A DNA stretch of 64,000 bases, taken from positions 1-64,000 of the forward strand of contig CASELH010000021.1 of the NCBI GenBank assembly GCA_949288715.1, given 5' to 3'. The position numbers were made by a program, and so were the translations under genes. Each line of letters starts with the position of its first letter. Positions within the stretch are counted from its first letter, which is position 1. Positions 25,316 to 33,809 of the stretch are shown piece by piece. The notes below the pieces were generated by a model, which saw only the letters and a list, made by a program, of their open reading frames with translations, was not told the DNA's origin and did no database searches. The DNA is from an uncultured Bacteroides sp. GTDB taxonomy: Bacteria; Bacteroidota; Bacteroidia; Bacteroidales; Bacteroidaceae.

Positions 25316-28300
25316 AACGGAAGCGTAACTTCGTGGAAGCGGCCATGCACTACCGGCAAATCGTCATCCTGTGCGTGACCTGCCTCGTGGCCTTCGGCAT
25401 CTACAGCCTGCCACAGATGCGCAAGAACGAGTTCCCCGACTTCACCATCCGGCAGGGCATTGTAGTGGCCGTGGCGCCGGGCAACACGGTGGAGGAGATG
25501 GTGGAGCAGGTCGCCAAGCCCTTGGAGGAGTACATCTTCACCTACAAGGAAGTCAAGAAGGAGAAAACCTTCTCGCAGAGCCGAGACGGCATTGTCTACA
25601 TACAGGTGCAGCTGAACGACGACCTCCGGGACAAGGACGCCTTCTGGAGCAAGTTCAAGCACGGGGTGTCCCAGTTCAAGGCGCAGTTGCCGCAGAACGT
25701 GTTGGCCGTGCAGGTGATGGACGACTTCGGCGACACCTCCGCCCTGCTCATCACCCTGGAGAGCGAGGACAAGACGTATCGTGAATTGGACGACTACATG
25801 GACCTCCTGCAAGACCGCTTGCGCCGCATTCCCAGCGTGGGCCGCCTGTCGGTGAGCGGGATGCAGCACGAGCAGATATCCGTCTACCTGGACAACGACC
25901 GCCTCTCCCAATACGGTCTCAACGATCAAACCTTGGCCTTAACTTTGATGCAGAAGGGCTTCGCCACTACAGGCGGACGGCTGAAAACCGACGAACAGGT
26001 AACGCCCGTCTACGTGGCGAAGTCCCTGAACACCGTCTACGACGTGCAGCAGCAGATAGTCTATACCGACCCGCAGGGAAACATTGTCCGCCTGAAGGAC
26101 GTGGCCCGCGTGGTGCGCGAGTATCCCCACGCCGACAGCTACCTCACCAACAACGGACGTAAGTGTCTCCTTCTCTCCGTCGAGATGAAGAAGGGGCAGA
26201 ACATCGTGGCTATGGGCGAAGACATCGACCACGTGCTGGCCGACTTCCAACGCGAGGAACTGCCCGCGGAGGTCAGTCTCTTCCGCATCACCGACCAGAG
26301 CCGGGTGGTGGGCGACAGTGTAGTGAACTTCCTTAAGGAACTGCTCATCGCCATCGTGGCCGTGGTCATCGTGGTGGTGCTGTTGCTGCCCTTGCGGGTG
26401 GCGTTGGTGGCCGCCTCGACCATACCTATCACCATCTTCATCTCCCTGGGGCTGCTCTACGGCTTTGGCGTGGAGCTGAACACGGTGTCCCTCGCCGCTC
26501 TCATCGTGACCCTCGGCATGATAGTGGACAACAGCATCGTCATCATCGACAACTACCTGGAGAAGCTGGGCGAAGGCATGTCCCGCTGGCGGGCTTCGGT
26601 GGAGAGCGCGACGCACTTCTTCCGGTCCATACTGTCCGCCACGTTGGCCATCAGCATCACGTTCTTCCCATTCCTGCTGACCATGACGGGGATGTTGTAC
26701 GATTTTGTGAAGGTATATCCCTTGACCATTACGCTTATCCTTATGGTTTCCCTACTGGTGGCCACGATGCTGGTGCCCTTCATGCAATACTGGTTCATCC
26801 GCAAGCCCATGCAGACGGGCGGCAAGTCGTTCTCCGTGCTCGACTTGTTGCAACGCTACTACAACCGGCTCATTGCCTTCTGCTTCCGCTGGCCCAAGAG
26901 TACCGTGGCCGTAGGGGTGGCTTCTATTATAATAGGTATCGTCCTCATCGGTACCTTGCCCCAGCAGATGATGCCCGCCGCCGACCGCAATCAGTTTGCT
27001 GTGGAGATATACCTGCCCAGCGGAACCGCCATCGAGCGCACGGCACAGGTGGCCGACAGCCTGGAATACATCTTGCGCCAAGACCCGCGCGTGGTGAGCA
27101 TCGCCTCTTTCAAAGGCTGTTCGTCGCCCCGCTTTCAGACCAGCTATGCCCCGCAGGTGGCAGGCACGAACTATGCCCAGTTCATCGTCAACACTACGGG
27201 TGTGGAGGCGACTGTGCAGCTGCTCGACGAATACGCCCCGCGCTATGCCGATGCATTTGCCGATGCCCGCGTGCGCTTCAAGCAACTGTCTTACAGCGAG
27301 GCCGTCTATCCCGTGGAGTTCCGCCTGAGCGGCGAGAGCCCCGACACCCTGCGCCGCGATGCGGACAAGCTGTTGGCCCTGATGCGCACGATGCCCCAAC
27401 TCTGCGGTGCGCACACCGACTGGAACGAGCCCCTGCCAACGGCCAAAGTCGTCCTGCGGGAAGACCAGGCCGCCCGCCTGGGCATCAGCAATGCCGGGGT
27501 GGAGACGACCCTTACCCTGCGCTACGGCGACGGCCTGCCCGTGGCTACCGTGTGGGATGGCGACTATGCTCAGCGCGTTGTCCTGAAAGGCGAACATGCC
27601 GACCGCGCCTGTCCCCTCGACCTGGCGGACGAGCAGATTCCCGCGATGGGTGGAACAGCGACTGTCCCCCTGCGCCAGGTGGCCGACGTGCAACCGATGT
27701 GGCAAGACGGGCAGCGCGTGCGCCGCAATGGCCTCTACACCCTCACCGTCCGCGCCGACCTGCGCCGGGGCGAGAACGGCACGGAGCAGATGAACCGCAT
27801 CGCCGCCCTGCTGCCCACCCTGCATCTCTCGCCTGAAACGACCGTCACCCCGGGTGGCGACGTCGAGGAAACAGCCGAGCAGATACCGCCCATCCTCGCC
27901 GGTCTCGCCCTGGCTGCCGTCATCATCCTCTTCGTGCTCATCGTCCACTTCAAGCGCGTGGGGCTGGCTATGCTCATCTTCGCCTCCATGACGCTTTGCC
28001 TGTTTGGCACGGCGGCGGGTGTGCTCATCCAGGGCATTGACTTCGGCGTGACCTGCTTCCTGGGCATTGTGGCCCTGATGGGCATCATCGTGCGCAACGG
28101 CATCATCATGTTCGACTATGCCGAGGAGCTACGCCGCACGGAGCATCTCTGTGTGCGCGACGCCATCTATCAGTCGACCCGACGGCGCATGCGCCCCATC
28201 TTCCTCACCTCCGCCGCGGCCTCGATGGGTGTCATCCCCATGATACTGGGCGGCTCGGGGCTGTGGATGCCCATGGGTACGGTCATCTGCTACGGCACGC

Positions 28301-28407
28301 TCATCACCATGGTCTTCCTGCTCACCGTCCTGCCCGTGGCCTATTGGCTGTGCTTCCGGGGCAGCACGCGCAGGCGGGCACGGAGTAGCGCATTGGAGTT
28401 AAAATGA
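25312..28407 (+). CDS. RND-family efflux transporter permease
   Basis: A proton-driven inner-membrane pump of 1031 residues with the two-fold RND layout: one helix, a large periplasmic loop and five to six helices, repeated. The AALIVTLGMIVDNSIVIIDN motif in the TM4 region carries the proton-relay Asp, and LGIVALMGIIVRNGIIMFDY is its second-half counterpart. The sequence is closer to the HAE1/AcrB-like group than to CzcA. The ATGA overlap couples it to the adaptor. The exported compound is unknown. Confidence 0.94.
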   Translation: MKRKRNFVEAAMHYRQIVILCVTCLVAFGIYSLPQMRKNEFPDFTIRQGIVVAVAPGNTVEEMVEQVAKPLEEYIFTYKEVKKEKTFSQSRDGIVYIQVQLNDDLRDKDAFWSKFKHGVSQFKAQLPQNVLAVQVMDDFGDTSALLITLESEDKTYRELDDYMDLLQDRLRRIPSVGRLSVSGMQHEQISVYLDNDRLSQYGLNDQTLALTLMQKGFATTGGRLKTDEQVTPVYVAKSLNTVYDVQQQIVYTDPQGNIVRLKDVARVVREYPHADSYLTNNGRKCLLLSVEMKKGQNIVAMGEDIDHVLADFQREELPAEVSLFRITDQSRVVGDSVVNFLKELLIAIVAVVIVVVLLLPLRVALVAASTIPITIFISLGLLYGFGVELNTVSLAALIVTLGMIVDNSIVIIDNYLEKLGEGMSRWRASVESATHFFRSILSATLAISITFFPFLLTMTGMLYDFVKVYPLTITLILMVSLLVATMLVPFMQYWFIRKPMQTGGKSFSVLDLLQRYYNRLIAFCFRWPKSTVAVGVASIIIGIVLIGTLPQQMMPAADRNQFAVEIYLPSGTAIERTAQVADSLEYILRQDPRVVSIASFKGCSSPRFQTSYAPQVAGTNYAQFIVNTTGVEATVQLLDEYAPRYADAFADARVRFKQLSYSEAVYPVEFRLSGESPDTLRRDADKLLALMRTMPQLCGAHTDWNEPLPTAKVVLREDQAARLGISNAGVETTLTLRYGDGLPVATVWDGDYAQRVVLKGEHADRACPLDLADEQIPAMGGTATVPLRQVADVQPMWQDGQRVRRNGLYTLTVRADLRRGENGTEQMNRIAALLPTLHLSPETTVTPGGDVEETAEQIPPILAGLALAAVIILFVLIVHFKRVGLAMLIFASMTLCLFGTAAGVLIQGIDFGVTCFLGIVALMGIIVRNGIIMFDYAEELRRTEHLCVRDAIYQSTRRRMRPIFLTSAAASMGVIPMILGGSGLWMPMGTVICYGTLITMVFLLTVLPVAYWLCFRGSTRRRARSSALELK

Positions 28408-28449
28408 TAATATGTATTGACAACAAGAGACTCCTTGAAACTGATGACA

Positions 28450-28559
28450 GAGAGATACGTATGTCTAAGTCGGACAGTGTCGACACTGTCGACCGGACAC
28501 ATACGACACTGTCCCCCCAACATTGTATACACTGTCTGGTAAAGACATACGTATCTCTC
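28450..28559. repeat. Composite palindromic element inside the efflux operon
   Basis: Perfect 17-bp inverted arms lie at 28450-28466 and 28543-28559. Inside sits an 18-bp perfect palindrome at 28473-28490 (core ACAGTGTCGACACTGT). ACACTGTC recurs at 28483, 28506 and 28529, exactly 23 nt apart. The element fills most of the gap between the pump and TolC genes and could attenuate or process the operon transcript. Confidence 0.88.
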
Positions 28560-28595
28560 CACCGCTTATGATATAGACTTTATAATAGACCGATT

Positions 28596-29885
28596 ATGAA
28601 TAGATTACAAAATAAGGCATATCGCCTCTTCGGAACACTGGCACTGCTTGTCCTGCCCTTCGCGGTTTCTGCGCAAACAAAATATACGCTGGATGAGTGC
28701 ATTGAAATGGCTTTACAAAACAACGTCCGCACCAAGAACGCGGCAAACGACCTGCGCATGGCCGAACAGCAACAACGGTCGGCCTTCACCCGTTACTTCC
28801 CGTCCGTCAGCGCCACGGGTGTAGGCTTTTTGGCCGACAAGGGTCTGCTGGAGATGGACATGGGCGGGCAACGGATGTCGCTGCTGAAGAACGGCGTCAT
28901 GGGTGGCGTTTCGGCCACGATGCCTGTCTTTGCGGGCGGACAAATCGTGCAAGGCAACAAGCTCGCGAAAGTCAACGTGGAAGTCAGCCGCCTGCGCCGT
29001 CGGCAGAGCGAGGACGAGGTGCGCCTCACTGTGGAGCAGTACTTCTGGCAGGTGGTGATGCTGAAGGAGAAGCTGCGCACCCTCGATGCCGTGCAAGCGC
29101 AACTGGAGCGCATTCACCAAGACGTGGAGGCTGCCGTTGCGGCCGGGGTGACCAACCGCAACGACCTGTTGCAAGTGCAACTGCGCCGCAACGAGACGCG
29201 CAGCAATACCCTTTCCGTGAAGAACGCCCTGGGCGTGTCCCTAAGCCTCCTGACCCAGTACATCGGCTGTGCCTCAGACAGCATCGATGTGGCCTTGTCG
29301 CTGGGCGGGACGTTACCGCCAAACCCCGACTACCTCTATCGCTCGCCTCAAGCCGCACTCATGCTTACCACCGAATACCATCTGCTGGACAAACAGGTGG
29401 ACGCCAACCGTCTGCAATACCGCATGGCCGTGGGGCGTAACCTGCCCACCGTGGCCTTGGGCGGCGGCTACATGTACGACAACCTGATGGATCGCGACCA
29501 TCCTTTCTGGATAGGCGGCGTGACGGTCAGCATTCCCCTGAGCGGCTGGTGGGGCGGCAGCCACGACATCAAGCGCCAACGCCTGCAACTGCGTAACGCC
29601 GAGAACCAGCGCGACGACCAACGCCAATTGCTCCTCATCCGCATGACGAACACCTGGAATGCCCTGACCGACGCCTGGCAGCAGGTGGGCATCGCCCTGG
29701 AGAGCATCGCCCAGGCCGACGAAAACCTCCGTCTGCAGACCGACTATTACCACGCCGGTACCTGCACCATGAGTGATCTGCTCGAAGCCCAGTCGCTCTA
29801 CCAACAGAGCCGGGACAAGTATGTGGAGAGCTACGCGCAGTATGAGGTGAAGAAGCGGGAGTATCTGCAGGCCACGGGGCGTTGA
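28596..29885 (+). CDS. TolC-family outer-membrane efflux protein
   Basis: A 429-residue trimeric channel protein that completes the tripartite pump. The signal peptide ends near AVSAQTKY. Two OEP-type repeats follow, beginning YTLDECIEMALQNN and near LLTTEYHLLDKQVDANR, each a long coiled-coil hairpin with a short strand pair. TLDECIEMAL and the C-terminal YYHAGTCTMSDLLEAQSLYQQ are family marks. It lies 188 bp after the pump gene, with a large inverted-repeat element in between. Confidence 0.93.
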   Translation: MNRLQNKAYRLFGTLALLVLPFAVSAQTKYTLDECIEMALQNNVRTKNAANDLRMAEQQQRSAFTRYFPSVSATGVGFLADKGLLEMDMGGQRMSLLKNGVMGGVSATMPVFAGGQIVQGNKLAKVNVEVSRLRRRQSEDEVRLTVEQYFWQVVMLKEKLRTLDAVQAQLERIHQDVEAAVAAGVTNRNDLLQVQLRRNETRSNTLSVKNALGVSLSLLTQYIGCASDSIDVALSLGGTLPPNPDYLYRSPQAALMLTTEYHLLDKQVDANRLQYRMAVGRNLPTVALGGGYMYDNLMDRDHPFWIGGVTVSIPLSGWWGGSHDIKRQRLQLRNAENQRDDQRQLLLIRMTNTWNALTDAWQQVGIALESIAQADENLRLQTDYYHAGTCTMSDLLEAQSLYQQSRDKYVESYAQYEVKKREYLQATGR

Positions 29886-29891
29886 AGAGCG

Positions 29892-31523
29892 CTAAAACTC
29901 CGCCTCGCACTCCAGGCATAAGGCCTCTCCTGTCACCGGGTGGATGAACTCCAGCCTCAGGGCATGCAGATAGAGGCGGTCGGCCGGGGTGCCATAAAGG
30001 CGGTCGCCAAGGATGGGGCAATGCAGCCTGTCGGGGTGGGCGGCGTGCACACGCAGTTGGTGCGTGCGTCCGGTAAGGGGGTGGAACAAGATGCGCGTGC
30101 GGCCTTCCTCACGCTGCAGCACTTCATATAGCGTGGTGGCAGGCTTGCCGTGCTCCCGGTCTACCCGTTGGCGCGGTCGGTCGAGCGGGTCGGGCAGGAG
30201 GGGCAGGTCGATGCGCCCTTCGTCTTGGGCGACGATGCCCTGAAGCACGGCCAGGTACGTCTTCCGTATGTGGCGGTGGTGAAACAGGGCTTGCAGTTGT
30301 TGGTGCACCTCCTTGGTTTTTGCCGCAAGCAGCAGGCCCGAGGTGTCCATGTCCAGCCTGTGCACCAGCAAGGGACCGGAAGCCTGCGGATAATGGTCGC
30401 GCACCCATTGCCAGGCAGAGTAGGAGGCTTCCTTGCCGGGCACGGAAAGCATGCCTGCCGGCTTGTTGAGCACCAGCAGCCACGGGTCTTCGTAGACTAC
30501 TTGCATGACTTTGGGCGGGTGCCCGTCTTGTCGAAGCGTGGTGTCTTCCACGTCGAGCCCTTGCAGCATGTGTGCCAGGATGGGGCCGCACTTGCCCCGG
30601 CAGGCCGGGTAGTAGTGCCCGTCGTGTCTGACTTCCCCTCGTGGCGATTGCCCCACCCAAAATTCGGCCATGGCTACCGGATGCAAGTGGTTGAGGTAGG
30701 CATATTGCAGCAGCTTGGGGGCGGCACATTCACCTGTTCCGGCCGGCGGCACGCGTTGCGGGGTGTGGCGGAAGATGGCGTTCAAGTCCTGCACTTCGCC
30801 CCGCGCGTTCAGCAGGCGGAAAGCGCCGAACAGGCGGTGCTGCAAGGAGGCAGAGCGTGTGCGCCGCTCTTCTTTCAGTCGTTTCAATTCTGCCTCATAA
30901 GGTAGCAGGGCGTCGGCAAGGTCGTTTTCCTTGGCTTTCAAGTGTCGCTCCAGCCGTTTGTATTCGGCTTTCTGGTGCTGGCTTTCGCGTATCATGGCGG
31001 CGGATTCTTCCTCGCTTGGGGGCGGGGATGCCTGCCTGCGGAGGTCGCGTGCTGCCTTGGCTGCTTTCAGTTGTTGGCGTGCCTCTTCTATTTGTCGCGC
31101 CGCTTGCTGCCGCAGGGCCTCCATCTGTTCCTTGAGGGCAAGGTAGCCGGGGGTGGCTTCCAGTTCTTCGATGTGTTGGTTGAGGCGGGAAATGCGGGTT
31201 TCTTCTTGCCGGAAGAACCCTTCCGGATTCAGCAGGTCGTAGACCGGCGGCACGAAATAGGGATGGTCATTCTTTCCGGCAAGGTTGCCGGAGTAAGCGG
31301 CCAAGTAGCCGAGCTTTCCCTCGGCAGTCTGTACTACCAGCACGCCGAACATTTTGCCTTGTGCCAGCTCTTGTTGCCATCCCGCCTGTCCGGACAGGTA
31401 ATGACGGACTTCCCCTGCTGCCAGCACGCACAGGGGATGGGGCGTGTAGCAGAAGGGGTAAGTAAACTTACTTGGCAAGGCGATGCCTGCCACTGAAGTA
31501 TGGAACGTGTGGATCCTGTTCAT
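29892..31523 (-). CDS. RluA-family pseudouridine synthase with long N-terminal extension
   Basis: A 543-residue protein that would isomerise uridine in rRNA or tRNA. The RluA catalytic domain fills roughly the last 210 residues: VVYEDPWLLVLNKPAGMLSVPG, the catalytic Asp in HRLDMDTSG, and LTGRTHQLRVHAA. The first 100 residues form an unassigned domain, followed by a charged coiled coil at about 105-235 and a linker with ACRGKC. Classical RluA proteins are 220-330 residues, so the N-terminal half is extra. The start overlaps the small upstream gene by ATGA. It converges on tolC with a 6-bp gap. Confidence 0.88.
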   Translation of the reverse strand: MNRIHTFHTSVAGIALPSKFTYPFCYTPHPLCVLAAGEVRHYLSGQAGWQQELAQGKMFGVLVVQTAEGKLGYLAAYSGNLAGKNDHPYFVPPVYDLLNPEGFFRQEETRISRLNQHIEELEATPGYLALKEQMEALRQQAARQIEEARQQLKAAKAARDLRRQASPPPSEEESAAMIRESQHQKAEYKRLERHLKAKENDLADALLPYEAELKRLKEERRTRSASLQHRLFGAFRLLNARGEVQDLNAIFRHTPQRVPPAGTGECAAPKLLQYAYLNHLHPVAMAEFWVGQSPRGEVRHDGHYYPACRGKCGPILAHMLQGLDVEDTTLRQDGHPPKVMQVVYEDPWLLVLNKPAGMLSVPGKEASYSAWQWVRDHYPQASGPLLVHRLDMDTSGLLLAAKTKEVHQQLQALFHHRHIRKTYLAVLQGIVAQDEGRIDLPLLPDPLDRPRQRVDREHGKPATTLYEVLQREEGRTRILFHPLTGRTHQLRVHAAHPDRLHCPILGDRLYGTPADRLYLHALRLEFIHPVTGEALCLECEAEF

Positions 31524-31651
31524 GGCTTCGGGTTGTTGGAGGACGGTTTCTTGGGCGCAGGCTTCTTTTTGCCCAGTTTGCGTTGCTTTTCCCACGCGGC
31601 CTTCTTGTCCAGGTATTGCTCGTATTGTTTTTCCAGATAGTTGTCTGCCAT
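31520..31651 (-). CDS. 43-residue basic small protein
   Basis: Starts MADNYLEKQYEQYLDKKAAW and ends in a Lys/Pro-rich tail (KKKPAPKK). It sits 15 bp after the TonB receptor stop, and its TGA overlaps the RluA ATG by four bases. I recall similar short proteins in other Bacteroides, sometimes mislabelled as dehydrogenase, but no function is established by sequence. The tight spacing on both sides supports it as a real translated gene. It may act in coupling or RNA binding; that is a guess. Confidence 0.75.
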   Translation of the reverse strand: MADNYLEKQYEQYLDKKAAWEKQRKLGKKKPAPKKPSSNNPKP

Positions 31652-31666
31652 ATTTTGTATTTGTTC

Positions 31667-33562
31667 TTAGAAACTGATGTGGACGCCGCCCATGAAGGTA
31701 GCTTTGGGCATGGGGTATCCGGCCATGATTTCGTAGCGTTGTGCCAGCAGGTTTTCACCTTTCACGTAGAGGGTGGCATACTTGCAGAGGCGGTAGTTGG
31801 CGCGCAGGTTCCACAGCACGAAGTCCTCGGTCTGCTCGGTGCCTTGCCCGTTGGTGATGACGGAGGTGTACAGCCCTTTGATGTATTGGATGCCTGTGGA
31901 GACATTCCAGCGCCCTTGGGTGAAGTCGGTTCCGGCATACAGCTTGTGCTCGGGGGCAGAGATGACGGGATGCTCCATGTGTACCCAGCTGTAGTTGGCA
32001 TTGATGTTCCAGTGCGGATTGATTCTGTAAGCCACATTGGTCTCAAGGCCCCAGTTCTCTATCTTGCCAGAGTTGACGTTGTGGGGACGTCCGTCTTCGC
32101 GGATGGTCATGATGAGGTTGTCGCCGTTGATGTAGTACAGGTTGGCTCCATAGGTTAGGGCTCCTTCAAGTAAATGTTGGGTGAAAGACAGTTCGTAGTT
32201 CATCAGCCGTTCGGGGCGCAAGTCTGGGTTTTGGGGTGGGAACATGTACATCTCACGAATGGTGGGGTTGCGGAAGCCCTTGCTTACCATAGCTTTCAGT
32301 TCGGCATTCTTGGGCAAGTGGAAAGCCAGTCCGCCTTGAGGTACCCATTCGGTACCTACGTGCGAGTGGTGGTCTACGCGGATACCGGCATTAAGCGACA
32401 ACCAGGTAGAAATATCTTGGCGGAAGTCTACATAGCCGGCTACCTCGTCCTGCTTCTTGTCTACGCCCGGCTCGCGTGCCCCGGTGGCTACCACCTTGTT
32501 CCACGACTCGCCGCCGAAGTGCTGATAGTCGAAGCCCAGGGTGAGTCGGCTGCCTTGCCACAGTTCGGTGCTTTGATACCAAGAGAGGCCCATCATGAGG
32601 TCTTTGGAGCGGAACAACGATTCCTGCGGACTCTCGCCCGGTCCGTATCCGTCGTTAATCTTGTGATAGCCCCAGTTGTAGAAGAAACTCAGCGCACCCG
32701 ATGTCCTGTCGTAGTTGTTCTGCAAGGCAAAGGAGGCCATGCCGCGGGTGATGCGCGAGTCATTGTCGGTGAGCGGTTCGGTCACCGTGCCGGGATTGGA
32801 GGCATTGAAGTGGGTGATGTTGACGTCGCCATACACGTTCCAGGCATTGCTGATGTCGTAGGCCAGCTTGGCATATCCGCCATATTGCTCGAAGCCCATA
32901 TTCTTGCGGTGCCCGTCCGTGCGGTTGTAGGAAGCCGAGATTACGCTGCTGAAACGTCCCCGCCGCACACGGTTGGTAGCCTCGGTCTGTACCGTGCCGT
33001 AGGAGCCTGCACCCACGTTGAGGTTCGTTTGCACCCCGTCGGCCTGTTGCTTGCGGGTGACGATGTTCACCACGCCCCCCATGGCGTTCGACCCGTAGAG
33101 CACCGAGGCCGGCCCGCGCAGCACCTCCACCCGCTCGGCCAGCATTGTCTGGTAGGAGTCGGAAATGGGGTGGCCGAACAGCCCCATGTATTGCGGATGC
33201 CCGTCTATCAGCACCAACATCTGCGCGCTTCCGCTCATGCCGCGCATGGAGAAGCCGCCCGCTGCCCCGTTGGACACGCCGTAGCCCATCACGCCCCGGC
33301 TGGTGACGAAGAGGCCGGGCACCTGCTCGTTCAGAGCGGGCAGCAGGGAAGGTTCGAAGCGTTTCTCCAACGTGGGGCGCGCCACTACGGAGATGGTCAT
33401 GGGCAGGTGGCGGATGTCGGTGGCGTTCCGCGTGCCGGTCACCACCACTTCGTGCAGGGAATATTCGTTGCCAATGGAGAGGGAATCGGCGTTCTCTGCT
33501 ACGATTCCCACAGGGGCAAGCAGGCCGATGGCTGCCAGCAAGAGTGTTCTTGTATGCGTCAT
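31667..33562 (-). CDS. TonB-dependent outer-membrane receptor (BtuB/CirA-like)
   Basis: A 631-residue receptor with a signal peptide ending near IVAENAD. The plug domain follows directly (HEVVVTGTRNATDIRHLPM, LPALNEQVPGLFVTSRG, GPASVLYGSNAMGGVVNIVTR), then a 22-strand barrel ending in GVHISF. It lacks the N-terminal carboxypeptidase-D-like repeat of SusC proteins and is much shorter, so it probably imports a small chelate such as a cobamide, haem or siderophore rather than a glycan. Which one cannot be told. It appears to lead a transcript with the small protein and RluA. Confidence 0.9.
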   Translation of the reverse strand: MTHTRTLLLAAIGLLAPVGIVAENADSLSIGNEYSLHEVVVTGTRNATDIRHLPMTISVVARPTLEKRFEPSLLPALNEQVPGLFVTSRGVMGYGVSNGAAGGFSMRGMSGSAQMLVLIDGHPQYMGLFGHPISDSYQTMLAERVEVLRGPASVLYGSNAMGGVVNIVTRKQQADGVQTNLNVGAGSYGTVQTEATNRVRRGRFSSVISASYNRTDGHRKNMGFEQYGGYAKLAYDISNAWNVYGDVNITHFNASNPGTVTEPLTDNDSRITRGMASFALQNNYDRTSGALSFFYNWGYHKINDGYGPGESPQESLFRSKDLMMGLSWYQSTELWQGSRLTLGFDYQHFGGESWNKVVATGAREPGVDKKQDEVAGYVDFRQDISTWLSLNAGIRVDHHSHVGTEWVPQGGLAFHLPKNAELKAMVSKGFRNPTIREMYMFPPQNPDLRPERLMNYELSFTQHLLEGALTYGANLYYINGDNLIMTIREDGRPHNVNSGKIENWGLETNVAYRINPHWNINANYSWVHMEHPVISAPEHKLYAGTDFTQGRWNVSTGIQYIKGLYTSVITNGQGTEQTEDFVLWNLRANYRLCKYATLYVKGENLLAQRYEIMAGYPMPKATFMGGVHISF

Positions 33563-33732
33563 GTCTGTTGTCTTTTATGTTTTCCGGGCGCAAAGATGGG
33601 GAGAATTCTTGAAACTTTGGTTATAAATATTACGGTTGTTTTAACCTTGATTACCGGCGACCTGCGGAGGGGGGAAAGTGCAAAAGGAATATCGTTGGAA
33701 TTGCAGGAAACCTGATTTTGTTGAAACAAAAA

Positions 33733-33790
33733 GTCCGATAAGGGGAAGAGAATTACAAATCTCAATGTTATCCCTTATCGGACATATTCT
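33733..33790 (-). terminator. Terminator after SusD
   Basis: GTCCGATAAGGG (33733-33744) pairs perfectly with CCCTTATCGGAC (33772-33783). On the - strand the stem is followed by TTTTTG, so it ends the susCD transcript. Confidence 0.8.
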
Positions 33791-33809
33791 TATATAAGCA
33801 TGAAGAGTG

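Noticed and set aside
31468..31758. A 96-residue - strand frame overlapping the TonB receptor, small gene and RluA
   Set aside because: It is a different frame over three better supported genes, with Trp/Thr/Arg-rich composition typical of a shadow.
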